From assembly GCA_964236735.1 (NCBI GenBank), contig CAXSFM010000003.1:62001-126000 (forward strand): a stretch of DNA of 64,000 nt. The letters run 5' to 3'. Positions 46,265-54,487 of the stretch are shown here, piece by piece. The translations under genes and the position numbers were made by a program. Origin of the DNA: JAIVJG01 sp964236735 (lineage in GTDB: Bacteria > Acidobacteriota > Blastocatellia > Pyrinomonadales > Pyrinomonadaceae). The notes below the pieces were generated by a model that saw only the letters and a list, made by a program, of their open reading frames with translations, was not told the DNA's origin and made no database searches. Positions within the stretch are counted from its first letter, which is position 1. Each line of letters opens with the position of its first letter.

Positions 46265-48937
46265 TTATTGCCGCAAGCCCGGACGCATCGAACGCTCGCG
46301 CTCGGCGGCCTGATCCTCGACGGGTTCGAGCGGCCACAATTGACGCACGGCCTCCTCGAGTTTTTTGCGGTCGCTGGCCTCCAACGCCGTCGCGCCGGAG
46401 GCCAGCCACTTCGCGGCCTCTTCGTCGTTGACGAACTTTCTACCCGCGCGTTGAAAATAGCGAAACCAGTCTTCCCAGAACCAGTCCTGCGCGTAAAGGA
46501 TTTGCCCGCGCAGATTCTTGAGCGCGCCGATGGCCTTCTGCACGCCGCGACTATCGCCGCGCTCGCTCGCGCGTCTTAGTTCTGCGTGCAGAGCTTGAAA
46601 GCGTTCCTGTTGGAGCGTCGAGCCGTAGGCGTTCGCGTCGCGCTCGATCTCCCCCGCGACGCGCGTCGCGTCCTCGATGCGCGTCTCTTTGAGATTGACG
46701 CCCGCACGCCGTTCGAGGTTGGCGATTCGCACGCGCAACTCTCGCGCGCGTTCCACCACGCCCTTCGCGTAGTCGTGATCCGGCGCTTCGCCCGCCGTCG
46801 CGCGCGCGCCGATTTCGAGGTCGAGGTCTTCGATCTCGCGGCGCAGACGCTCAATCTCGTCGCGCGGTCGTTCGCGCTCTGTGAACAGCAGACGCTTGCG
46901 CTCGTCGGTCGAGAGCGCGCTGTCGTCGTAAATAAATTCCGGGAAATCTTCATCACCGTTGAAGTCGTCGCCGTCCGCGCCGCTTGATATTAAACGCTCT
47001 TCGATTTTGTTGAGCCGCGCCAGATATGACTCAAACTCGACGGGCACGCCCTTGAGCAATTCGAGATAGTCCGGCTCCTCTTCCTTCGGGATATAGACGC
47101 GCTCCGTGAAATGTTCGTTGAGGTGCGGGACGAAAACCTCGACGCTGATTAAGCGCGAGGCGTCAATTTTGATGTGAATTTGTATCTCCGCGCCTTCCGG
47201 GACGGAGCGGCGAATGCTCTCGCTACGGATGTGCATGTTGCCGACCCAGTTGTTAGCCTGCGGGTCTGACATGGCCTCGCCCTCCCAGAGTTTGATGGCG
47301 AGCGACGTGCGCGTCTCGCTCGGACGCAACGCGCGCGCGGCGTGATACGAGACGGTCTGCTCGGCGGGCAAAAGCGTCTTGCGCGGAAAGATGGGACTCA
47401 ACTCCGCGACTCCGTCCGCGCCCGCCACTTCGACAGAGATAGTGTGCGGCAGAGGCGGCGCGCTGACAGCCAATCCGTGCCTGATGTGAAACTCGCGCGG
47501 CTCAACTTCAATCTCGCGCCCGCGCTCGTCGCGCACGCTTAAGACGAACGTGTTGAGCTTTCCTTCCTGCAACACAAGCGGCATCTCGAACAATTCATCT
47601 GCGACCGCGTGCCAGCCGCTCGTCCAGAAATTGTTATCAGTATCAATCTTAACTTCGTGCGCCGAAAGCGCGCCGCGTTTCGTGATGCGCCCCGCGACGA
47701 GTGTCTGCGTCGTCGCGCAAGTCGGCTCGTAGGCGAGACGCACAGACAGTTTTTCCGTCGTGCCCGCCGCGCCCGTCGCTGTCGTCGTTGCGGCTTTCCT
47801 CGTCGCATCTTCCTGCAGTGACTGCTTCGACGCCGCGCGCTCGATGGTTGAGCCGTAGAGCGCCGCGCCGCGCGCGACGACGGTCATCGGGTCGAGCGAG
47901 AAATCAACGCGCGCTTTCAGGCGCTCGCCGACGGCGGCGCGCACATAAGGCATCTGCGTCGGGCCGCCGACGAGCAGCACGCGGTCGAGACTTTCTCCTG
48001 CGAGACGCGCGCCCGCCAGAGCCTCGTCCGCCAGTTTCAAGCAGCGACTCAAAAGCGGCGCGACTTCGCGCTCAAGTTGCGCGCGCGTAACGGTCAACTC
48101 CGCCTCGAGGGGCACGCCGCGCTCGTCTTCGCCGAGGTCTATGAAACTGACGAGCGTTTCATCTTGCGACGACAGTTCAATCTTCGCGTACTCGGCGATG
48201 AAGGCCAGCTTGCGCGTCAGACGTTGATGCGCGCCCGTCGCGTCGTCAGCGCGCGGCAGGGCGAACTGCGCGGCGAGACGGGGCAGGAAAATATTTTCGA
48301 CGACGAGCCGGTCAATATCTTTTCCGCCGAGATGATTGTCGCCGCGATGCTCAAGGACGTGCAGGCGGCCATCGCGCGTCGAGATGACGGCGACATCGAG
48401 CGTGCCGCCGCCGAGATCGAAGACGAGCCAGCGTTGATCGCGCGCATCGGGGCGCGCGCCGTAAGCGATGGCCGCTGCGATGGGTTCCTGTAACAACGGA
48501 TACTCTTCGAGTCCGGCGAGTTGCGCGGCGCGCGCCGTCGCCTCGCATTGCAAGGCGGTGAACGCCGCCGGGACGGTAATGACGGCGGCGCGCACGTCCT
48601 CATTCGTCCGCCGCCGCGCGTCCGCGAGCAGAGATTTCAAAACTTCCGCAGACAATTCTTCCGGCGTCATCACGCGCCCCGACGCGGGAAAAGTTTTTTC
48701 GTAACGCTGCCCCATCAAACGCTTGAACTCGGCGGCCACATTGTCCGTGTCTTCCACGATGGCGTTGTACGCGCGCCGCCCCGTCATCAAACTCCCTGAC
48801 TTCAACACGCGCACGACCGACGGCGTGACATTCATCTGATCGTTGTTCTGAATGACGTTCAGGTCGTTGCCGTCCGCCTGCGTGATGCATGAATTGGTCG
48901 TCCCCAGATCAATGCCGTAGTCAATGTACTGGCTCAT
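46265..48937 (-). CDS. Divergent Hsp70-family chaperone with long helical C-terminal extension
   Basis: This is an 890-residue Hsp70-like ATPase. The nucleotide-binding domain (about 1-380) has DLGTTNSCITQ, LQEPIAAAIAYGA, WLVFDLGGGTLDVAVI and VLLVGGPTQMPYVRAAV, so ATP binding looks intact. A substrate-domain-like beta region (about 390-600) follows but diverges strongly from DnaK. The last 250 residues are mostly charged helix (ERPRDEIERLRREIEDLDLEIGARA) ending WPLEPVEDQAAERERSM, without the DnaK EEVD-like or lid end. The neighbours upstream are a GrpE-like and a J-like protein, forming a dedicated chaperone set. This is unlikely to be the housekeeping dnaK. The Shine-Dalgarno GGGAAGAAG precedes its ATG. 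Confidence 0.92.
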   Translation of the reverse strand: MSQYIDYGIDLGTTNSCITQADGNDLNVIQNNDQMNVTPSVVRVLKSGSLMTGRRAYNAIVEDTDNVAAEFKRLMGQRYEKTFPASGRVMTPEELSAEVLKSLLADARRRTNEDVRAAVITVPAAFTALQCEATARAAQLAGLEEYPLLQEPIAAAIAYGARPDARDQRWLVFDLGGGTLDVAVISTRDGRLHVLEHRGDNHLGGKDIDRLVVENIFLPRLAAQFALPRADDATGAHQRLTRKLAFIAEYAKIELSSQDETLVSFIDLGEDERGVPLEAELTVTRAQLEREVAPLLSRCLKLADEALAGARLAGESLDRVLLVGGPTQMPYVRAAVGERLKARVDFSLDPMTVVARGAALYGSTIERAASKQSLQEDATRKAATTTATGAAGTTEKLSVRLAYEPTCATTQTLVAGRITKRGALSAHEVKIDTDNNFWTSGWHAVADELFEMPLVLQEGKLNTFVLSVRDERGREIEVEPREFHIRHGLAVSAPPLPHTISVEVAGADGVAELSPIFPRKTLLPAEQTVSYHAARALRPSETRTSLAIKLWEGEAMSDPQANNWVGNMHIRSESIRRSVPEGAEIQIHIKIDASRLISVEVFVPHLNEHFTERVYIPKEEEPDYLELLKGVPVEFESYLARLNKIEERLISSGADGDDFNGDEDFPEFIYDDSALSTDERKRLLFTERERPRDEIERLRREIEDLDLEIGARATAGEAPDHDYAKGVVERARELRVRIANLERRAGVNLKETRIEDATRVAGEIERDANAYGSTLQQERFQALHAELRRASERGDSRGVQKAIGALKNLRGQILYAQDWFWEDWFRYFQRAGRKFVNDEEAAKWLASGATALEASDRKKLEEAVRQLWPLEPVEDQAAERERSMRPGLRQ

Positions 48938-48978
48938 CTTCTTCCCTCTGCGCTTAACTCAAAAGATTTCAAAGCAAT

Positions 48979-49077
48979 ATTTACACGGATGAACAAGATA
49001 GACAGGATGAAAAACAAATGATGAATGAAAGACAAAGGCATCCTTGATTTTATTCATCATTCATCATTCATCATTTT
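48979..49077. repeat. Composite acaggat + inverted tgatgaa heptamer element; supplies a stop codon
   Basis: The acaggat-type part spans 48979-49011 and the inverted 7-mer part 49015-49077. The right arm carries ttcatcattcatcattcatca. The 20-base core at 49031-49050 is the exact complement of that at 26222-26241. The GrpE-like stop (49071-49073) lies inside the right arm. It separates the GrpE-like and Hsp70 genes. Confidence 0.82.
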
Positions 49078-49457
49078 CTCCGCCTTACAATCGCCTGTCC
49101 ATATTTGACGACCGCGCCGCGCCACAACACAACGGGCGCGACCATCTCTTCGATGAACGACGACGCATCAACGCTTGCGCTCGCATCCTCAACCACATCC
49201 AGCACCTCGACGGCGAGGCCGGGTTCGTAATGCTGGCCCGTGATGTCTAAGACGGACAACTCGCGCTCTTCTAAAAACTTGCCGAGACGACGCGCCGCGT
49301 GCCGCGCGTGCGAGAGCGAGTTGCCCTGCGGCGCAGAAGAGTTGAGCCAGCGTTCGAGCCGCCACCACTCAACGGCCAGTTCGACGAGCGACGCGAGCGA
49401 AACTTCGAGAGCGCGCGGAGTTTGCTGTGATGCGGGAAACGGATTTTCCTGTGACAT
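49071..49457 (-). CDS. GrpE-like small protein in the Hsp70 operon
   Basis: The 128-residue protein has a helical first part (LASLVELAVEWWRLERWLNSS and HARHAARRLGKFLEERE). A strand-rich end follows (LSVLDITGQHYEPGLAVEVLDVVEDAS, then EEMVAPVVLWRGAVVKYGQAIVRR). That end resembles the beta-wing of GrpE nucleotide-exchange factors, where a similar G-x-x-Y/F-x-P...V...ED...I-x-E-M pattern occurs, but the coiled-coil part is much shorter. Position between a J-like and an Hsp70 gene supports a cochaperone role. The stop codon TGA is provided by the tgatgaa repeat element, so the original C-terminus may have been different. The assignment as GrpE-like is inference. Confidence 0.8.
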   Translation of the reverse strand: MSQENPFPASQQTPRALEVSLASLVELAVEWWRLERWLNSSAPQGNSLSHARHAARRLGKFLEERELSVLDITGQHYEPGLAVEVLDVVEDASASVDASSFIEEMVAPVVLWRGAVVKYGQAIVRRRK

Positions 49458-49480
49458 AAAATTTGCGCGCGGACTGCTGG

Positions 49481-51097
49481 TTACGGCCTTCGATTTTCCT
49501 GTTCGCTGTGTGGCGGCTGCTGTGGCAGAGATGGCGTCGGCGACGAGAACGGCGGCGTCGGATGCGTCGTGCTGTGATGAGGCGGCGGCGAAACTCTTCG
49601 CGGCGCGGGAATCGTCAGCGGCTCAAGGTGCGGCAGCGGTGAAAATTGCGGGACGGGGAACGGCGTAAATTGCGGGATGGCGACGTTGTAGTTGAAGTTG
49701 ACGGTTCCCGGATACGTGCCGTAGTGGGTGCGGCTACGGCTGCCGGAGTTTTCGCATCTCGACAGCAGAACGCAGATGAGCAGGCCAAACACTACCCACA
49801 CCAGACTCGTGCCTGCTCCCTTGTTCGTAGTCGTCTTTGTCTTCTGCTGCTGCCGCTCTGTGAACTGTCTGAAGACATCCGTCTGACCGTACATCGTCGT
49901 AGGCGTCAGTTCAGACGCGAGTACGCGGGCGTAACCGTCATCCGTTTTATCTGCGGGCATCTGCGCGAGGTCGTCCGCACTCATGCCCTCTTCGATGAGA
50001 CGAAGCGTCGCGCTCTCAGGCGGCGCGAGTTTCCACGCCGCCTGCGAAATCTTCGAGGCGAGATCGGTGTCACCGATGTCTTTGTAAAACGTCGCCAGCT
50101 CGTTGAGATGCGTCGCCGCCGACTCGAAGCCGCGACGCGCGCAGTGGCTCTGTGCTCCGGCAACGTCGAAGATTTTTTTGAGGAGCGGGCGCAGGCGTTG
50201 ATCGTAATCACCGAGCGCCTTGCCGTAAGTCTCGATTCTGTCCGTCAGCTTCGATTGATGCTGGCTCGCCCAACGCGCCCACGCGAAGACACTCTGGCAA
50301 GTCTCCTCAATCTGATCTTCGACGGGCGCAAGAATATCGTTCTCGTATTCCGCCCACAGCTTTTCGGGAAGCGACGCCCCGCGCAGAATTGAAAGCGCGC
50401 GACCGCACACGCGCAAGTCTTCACGCGCCAGCGCATCTTTCGCCTCTGCCGCGACGGGAGCCGTCACGACGCGCAAAGTGCGCCCGCGCAACTCTCTCGC
50501 TTCCGCGTAGGTGGCGAGTTGCTCGAAGTCGCCCTTGAGTTCTGAGGCGATGAGAAACGACCAGTACTCGTCCGACTCGATGACATCTCTCCACAGAGAG
50601 AAGGCGCGCGCCCACGCCGCCTCGATTTTCATTTCGGCGTCGCGCCGCAACAAGGTCGCCAGAGACAGCAACGCCGCGTCGTGCCGTGACGCGCGCGTCT
50701 CCTGCGCGAGCAAACTGTTGGCAGCGGCGTGCAGTTCTTTGAGATTTGAGACGGGCGCGTGATGCGCGGCGTGGGCGTCATCCGCGAACCAAAACAGTCG
50801 CTCGTAAATTCTCTGCGGCGGATTGCTGAGACGGCTGACGGCGTCGCGGATGTCCGTCTCTTCGCGGCTGACGTGGCCGCCGAGCCACGCCAGATCGCCC
50901 GCGAAAGTTTTCGCGACGCCGAGCTTAAGCGTGCGACGCAAACGGGCGGCGGCCTCGTAAACTTCGCCCTGCGTCGCCACACACGACAGGCCGAGCACGC
51001 GATAAGCGTTCTGCGAGAGGGGCTGAAACTCGTGACCCTCTGGCGGCGTCGGACTCCCCTTTTCCGTCCGCGTATAAATTTTCGTTGTCGTCGCCAC
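49481..51097 (-). CDS. J-domain-like membrane protein lacking HPD, partner of the divergent Hsp70
   Basis: The 538-residue protein starts at a GTG at 51097, six bases after the creatininase stop. Residues about 25-105 follow the J-domain helix order (NAYRVLGLSCVATQGEVYEAAARLRRTL ... AVSRLSNPPQRIYERLFWF, like the LSDPxxRxxYD helix), but the catalytic HPD tripeptide is absent. A long alpha-helical middle region (about 110-400) with TPR-like packing follows. A membrane segment (about 427-446, SLVWVVFGLLICVLLSRC) precedes a Pro/Ser/His-rich tail of about 90 residues. It sits upstream of the GrpE-like and Hsp70 genes. Without HPD it should not stimulate ATPase in the usual way, so it may act as a scaffold or client adaptor. 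Assignment is partly inference. Confidence 0.8.
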   Translation of the reverse strand: MATTTKIYTRTEKGSPTPPEGHEFQPLSQNAYRVLGLSCVATQGEVYEAAARLRRTLKLGVAKTFAGDLAWLGGHVSREETDIRDAVSRLSNPPQRIYERLFWFADDAHAAHHAPVSNLKELHAAANSLLAQETRASRHDAALLSLATLLRRDAEMKIEAAWARAFSLWRDVIESDEYWSFLIASELKGDFEQLATYAEARELRGRTLRVVTAPVAAEAKDALAREDLRVCGRALSILRGASLPEKLWAEYENDILAPVEDQIEETCQSVFAWARWASQHQSKLTDRIETYGKALGDYDQRLRPLLKKIFDVAGAQSHCARRGFESAATHLNELATFYKDIGDTDLASKISQAAWKLAPPESATLRLIEEGMSADDLAQMPADKTDDGYARVLASELTPTTMYGQTDVFRQFTERQQQKTKTTTNKGAGTSLVWVVFGLLICVLLSRCENSGSRSRTHYGTYPGTVNFNYNVAIPQFTPFPVPQFSPLPHLEPLTIPAPRRVSPPPHHSTTHPTPPFSSPTPSLPQQPPHSEQENRRP

Positions 51098-51103
51098 TGA
51101 ATT

Positions 51104-51970
51104 TTAGAGTCCGGCCATGTCCCATTTACGCACGACTTCGTTGATGAGTGCGGCGACTTTCTCGTTGACCTTGTTGAAATATTCGTCGGCCTTCTTCTGG
51201 TCAAATTTCGGATAACCCTGGCCGGGTTGATAAAGTCCGATGGAAGAAGGAAACGGCGTGGCAGACCATGTACTCGGCGCGGGATACGCCGTCGCCATGT
51301 CTTCCTTGTAGCGTTCGGGGTGGACGAGCGTCGGGTCAACCGCCTGTATGTAAGCCGTCTCATTAAGACCTGCGTGCCCGCCGTCTTCGCCGAAGACCTG
51401 CTTCGTCACGTCTGACGCGAATGACCACCAGTTGATGACGAGCGTGCGGACGTGTCGCTCGGACGAGACTTCCGCCGCGACCGCGTTCAAGACGGCAGTC
51501 TGCGGCCCGCCGTGCCCGTTCAAGATGATGATGTTCTTAAAATTATTCTTCGCCAGACCTTCGAGAATCTGTTTGACGAAGGGACGATACGTGCTCTCCG
51601 TAATTTGAAACGCGCCGGGATATGCTTCCATGCTTCCCGTAATACCGTAAGGCAAAGTCGGCGCGACCAGAGCGTTGACGCGCGTCGCGATGTGTTTCGC
51701 CATCGCGAAGGGAGCGGTGTTGTCCGCGCCGTTGTTGATCACGCCGTGCGGCTCCATCGTGCCCGTCGGCAAGAGCACGGTCTGGATGCGCGCGGGCACG
51801 ACCTCTTTGAACTCCATCCAGTTGATGCGCTCCATCTCGCGTGTCGAGACAAAGTCTTTTTGATTCGTGACAAAATCTTTCTGATTTGTTTTCGTCGTCT
51901 GCTGTGCCATAACTTTTCCTTCCAACGTTGAAACTGACAAGAGCAGTATCGCCAGCATAAATTTTTTCAT
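51104..51970 (-). CDS. Exported creatininase-family amidohydrolase
   Basis: The 288-residue protein starts at the ATG at 51970 with GGAG seven bases upstream. A signal peptide precedes the domain (FMLAILLLSVSTLEGKVMAQ). The creatininase fold is shown by INWMEFKEVVPARIQTVLLPTGTMEPHG (metal-binding Glu/His), NNGADNTAPFAMAKHIA, IILNGHGGPQTAVLNAV and GEDGGHAGLNETAYI (metal His/Glu). Family members hydrolyse creatinine or formamide-type amides, or act in cofactor biosynthesis; the exported form here has no clear substrate. A 21-bp tandem duplication just after the signal peptide gives the repeat NQKDFVTNQKDFVS. It lies six bases before the J-like gene. Confidence 0.9.
   Translation of the reverse strand: MKKFMLAILLLSVSTLEGKVMAQQTTKTNQKDFVTNQKDFVSTREMERINWMEFKEVVPARIQTVLLPTGTMEPHGVINNGADNTAPFAMAKHIATRVNALVAPTLPYGITGSMEAYPGAFQITESTYRPFVKQILEGLAKNNFKNIIILNGHGGPQTAVLNAVAAEVSSERHVRTLVINWWSFASDVTKQVFGEDGGHAGLNETAYIQAVDPTLVHPERYKEDMATAYPAPSTWSATPFPSSIGLYQPGQGYPKFDQKKADEYFNKVNEKVAALINEVVRKWDMAGL
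51849..51890. repeat. 21-bp tandem duplication inside the creatininase-like gene
   Basis: Two adjacent 21-base units (51849-51869 and 51870-51890) differ at four positions and encode a repeated NQKDFV. It is in frame, so it only lengthens the linker after the signal peptide. Confidence 0.8.
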
Positions 51971-52138
51971 CGTTTTCTCCGTGATCGTTTGACCGTCAAG
52001 ACGCTTGTAAGCGACGCTCGCGTCCATCGGCATTGACTCGTCAACTCATAAAGTGTAGAAGCGTTTCTGCCGCGCACAGGAGAGCATACTTCATTCAAGA
52101 CGAACAGAAAATCGCTTTCGCGACGCACCAAGATGTTC

Positions 52139-52236
52139 ACCACAGAGGACACGGAGGATCACAGAGGGAAGACGGAGCGAAGCGTTCCAGTGTTCCGGCC
52201 ATTTGATTCTCTGTGTTCCTCCGTGTCCTCTGTGGT
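52139..52236. repeat. Inverted repeat of the accacagagg...cacagag type
   Basis: A 28-base arm (52139-52166) is repeated inverted at 52209-52236 with one mismatch, around a 42-base loop. The arm is itself built of related (g)gacacgg/cacagag units. It lies 45 bases upstream of the FeS-NrfD gene. Similar sequences occur widely in environmental bacterial genomes, but their role is not established. The remainder of the 51971-52281 gap shows no gene. Confidence 0.85.
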
Positions 52237-52281
52237 TAATTTACTGACCGCGCGCCCGATTCAAGATAGTGAGGAGATTTG

Positions 52282-53868
52282 ATGCAAGAGCAAACGGCGA
52301 CGACGGCAGCAGCAGACGGGCATCAGCCGCAATGGGCGAAGGTGCTCGACCAGACGCGCTGCATCGGTTGCCACGCCTGCACGACCGCGTGCAAGTCCGA
52401 GAATCTCGTCCCGCTCGGCGTCACGCGCACCTACGTCAAGCACGTTGACGTGGGCGTCTATCCGCAAGCTCGCCGCGCGCATCAGGTGACGCGCTGCAAC
52501 CAGTGCGCGCACGCGCCGTGCGTCATCGCGTGCCCGACCACCGCGATGTTCAAACGCAGCGACGGCATCGTAGATTTCGACAAGAACATCTGTATCGGCT
52601 GCAAGGCGTGCATCGCCGCGTGCCCCTACGACGCGATTTTTATTAACCCCGAAGACCACTCCGCCGAGAAGTGCAATTTCTGCGCGCACCGCATTGACAT
52701 GGGACTCGAACCCGCGTGCGTCGTCGTCTGCCCGGTCGAAGCGATCCTCGTCGGCGACATGCGCGACACTGATTCCAAAGTCGCGCAGATCGTCAACCGC
52801 GAGCCTGTCAACGTCCGCCGTCCCGAAAAAGAGACGCTCCCGAAATTATTTTACAAGGGCGCGCATCAAGCCACGCTCGACCCGCTCGCCGCGCGCCGGC
52901 CAGACGGCGGACTCTTCATGTGGAGCGAGCAAAAAATAGACAGCGAGACGGTCGTCTCCGGCAACCCGACTTACGCGAACACCTCCGCCGCCGCGCTCCT
53001 CTCGTATGATGTGCCGCACTCGATTCCGTGGGACTGGCGCGTCAGTCTCTACACATGGACGAAGGGCATCGCGGCGGGCGTGTATCTGACCTCGATAATT
53101 ATTCTTCTTGTTTTTAATGAAATCTATGGAAGATTAACTCGAACTGCCGACGCGGATTTGCTCAGTTATCATGGCGCGTTGTGGCTGTGGGTCGTGCCCG
53201 TTATCTCCGGCGTCTTTCTCGCCATCACCGGCGGCTTGCTCCTTTGGGACTTGGAACATCCGGCGCGTTTCTACATGATCTTCACGCGCCCGCAATGGCG
53301 GAGTTGGCTCGTGCGCGGCGCGTTCATCATCGCGGGTTACTCGCTTGTCCTTGCTCTGCACTTTCTCGCCAGCCTCTCGGGGATGAGATTCACGCAACTC
53401 TTCTTAATTTTGCCCGGCGTCGTGCTCGGCACGCTGACGGCAGTCTATACAGCATACCTTTTCGCGCAGGCCAAAGGGCGCGACCTCTGGCAAAGCGCGC
53501 TGCTGCCGCCGCACCTGCTCGTCCAATCGCTCCTGCTCGGCGCGGCGACGCTGATGCCCTTCGCCGTGTGGCTTGAGCCGACAGCCGTCGCGCCGCTCGC
53601 GTGGACGCTCAGTGTGACAACGCTCATCCACCTGCTCATGGTCTGGGGCGAAACGACCTTGACGCATCCGACGGCGCACGCGCGCCTCGCCGTGTGGGAA
53701 ATGACGCGGGGACGTTACGCCTCTTACTTCTGGATCGGAATCACACTCTCAGTCAGCGGAATGTTCGCGCCATTGCTTGGCATCATCGCCGCGCCGCTCG
53801 CGCTCGTCGGAATGCTGCTCCACGAACACGCCTACGTTCAAGCGGGTCAATCCGTGCCGCTCGCATGA
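52282..53868 (+). CDS. Fused four-cluster ferredoxin + NrfD membrane subunit of a molybdopterin oxidoreductase
   Basis: The 528-residue protein starts at the ATG at 52282 with GAGGAG six bases upstream. The N-terminal 200 residues are a DmsB/NrfC-type electron-transfer unit. Its Cys groups are CIGCHACTTAC, CNQCAHAPCVIAC, CIGCKACIAAC and CNFCAHRIDMGLEPACVVVC. The remainder (about 250-520) is an NrfD/PsrC-type membrane domain with about eight segments (YTWTKGIAAGVYLTSIIILLVF, HGALWLWVVPVISGVFLAITGGLLL). In most organisms these are two proteins. It would pass electrons between the quinone pool and the catalytic subunit encoded at 55908. No TAT or Sec signal is seen at the N-terminus, so the cluster domain may face the cytoplasm. 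Confidence 0.93.
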   Translation: MQEQTATTAAADGHQPQWAKVLDQTRCIGCHACTTACKSENLVPLGVTRTYVKHVDVGVYPQARRAHQVTRCNQCAHAPCVIACPTTAMFKRSDGIVDFDKNICIGCKACIAACPYDAIFINPEDHSAEKCNFCAHRIDMGLEPACVVVCPVEAILVGDMRDTDSKVAQIVNREPVNVRRPEKETLPKLFYKGAHQATLDPLAARRPDGGLFMWSEQKIDSETVVSGNPTYANTSAAALLSYDVPHSIPWDWRVSLYTWTKGIAAGVYLTSIIILLVFNEIYGRLTRTADADLLSYHGALWLWVVPVISGVFLAITGGLLLWDLEHPARFYMIFTRPQWRSWLVRGAFIIAGYSLVLALHFLASLSGMRFTQLFLILPGVVLGTLTAVYTAYLFAQAKGRDLWQSALLPPHLLVQSLLLGAATLMPFAVWLEPTAVAPLAWTLSVTTLIHLLMVWGETTLTHPTAHARLAVWEMTRGRYASYFWIGITLSVSGMFAPLLGIIAAPLALVGMLLHEHAYVQAGQSVPLA

Positions 53869-53886
53869 AAGGAGAAATTGACAGCG

Positions 53887-54351
53887 ATGACGACAGTGAA
53901 ACGATTCCGCGTCGCTCTTGAACGAGTCCCGAATAACAAGACGGCGGTTATCATCACCATCCCTTTCGACGTGTTCAAAACTTTCGGCACGCGCGCCCGC
54001 GTCCCCGTCTGCGGCACGATCAACAAGTTCCCTTTTCGCAGTTCCATCTTCCCGATGGGCGGTTGTTTTATGATGGCCGTCAACCGCGAGATGCGCGAGG
54101 GCGCGAACGCCAAAGCCGGTGACATCGTCAGCATCACGATGGAGCGCGACACCGCGCCGCGCATCATCACGCCGCCCGCCGACCTCGCCCGCGCGCTGAA
54201 AAATAACAAGGACGCGCAAGCCGCGTGGGACAAGATGAGCTACACGCACCAGAAGGAATACGCGCAGGCCATCGAAACGGCGAAGAAACCGGAGACGCGC
54301 GTGCGTCGAATCGAGAAGGCCATCGTCGAACTCATCTCAAAGCGAAAGTAG
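53887..54351 (+). CDS. DUF1905 / YdeI-type protein
   Basis: The 154-residue protein starts at the ATG at 53887 (an in-frame TTG at 53878 is closer to the AGGAG). The DUF1905 part (VPVCGTINKFPFRSSIFPMGGCFMMAVNREMREGANAKAGDIVSITMERD) is a small strand-rich domain. It is joined to a YdeI/OmpD-associated helical part (LARALKNNKDAQAAWDKMSYTHQKEYAQAIETAKKPETRVRRIEKAIVEL). These proteins are linked to bacteriocin or stress resistance in a few genomes, but their mechanism is unknown. It begins 18 bases after the NrfD fusion gene and interrupts the expected order of the oxidoreductase module. Confidence 0.9.
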   Translation: MTTVKRFRVALERVPNNKTAVIITIPFDVFKTFGTRARVPVCGTINKFPFRSSIFPMGGCFMMAVNREMREGANAKAGDIVSITMERDTAPRIITPPADLARALKNNKDAQAAWDKMSYTHQKEYAQAIETAKKPETRVRRIEKAIVELISKRK

Positions 54352-54373
54352 TGTCATCGAAGTGGAGAAACAA

Positions 54374-54466
54374 ATGGCACGAACCGAGACTAACCGGCGC
54401 ATTCGCATCGCGCGCAAGAAGACGAATGTGCGCGAAACATTTTTTAGTTCACTCAACCGATCTTAG
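54374..54466 (+). CDS. Possible 30-residue basic peptide
   Basis: This short frame has an ATG with GGAG seven bases upstream. It encodes an Arg/Lys-rich peptide (ARTETNRRIRIARKK in the first half) ending at TAG. It lies in the 136-base gap between the DUF1905 and lysozyme genes. The good ribosome site and the lack of another explanation make it worth noting, but a frame this short can arise by chance. Confidence 0.3.
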   Translation: MARTETNRRIRIARKKTNVRETFFSSLNRS

Positions 54467-54487
54467 CTTGAAAGGAGCAACTCACAC

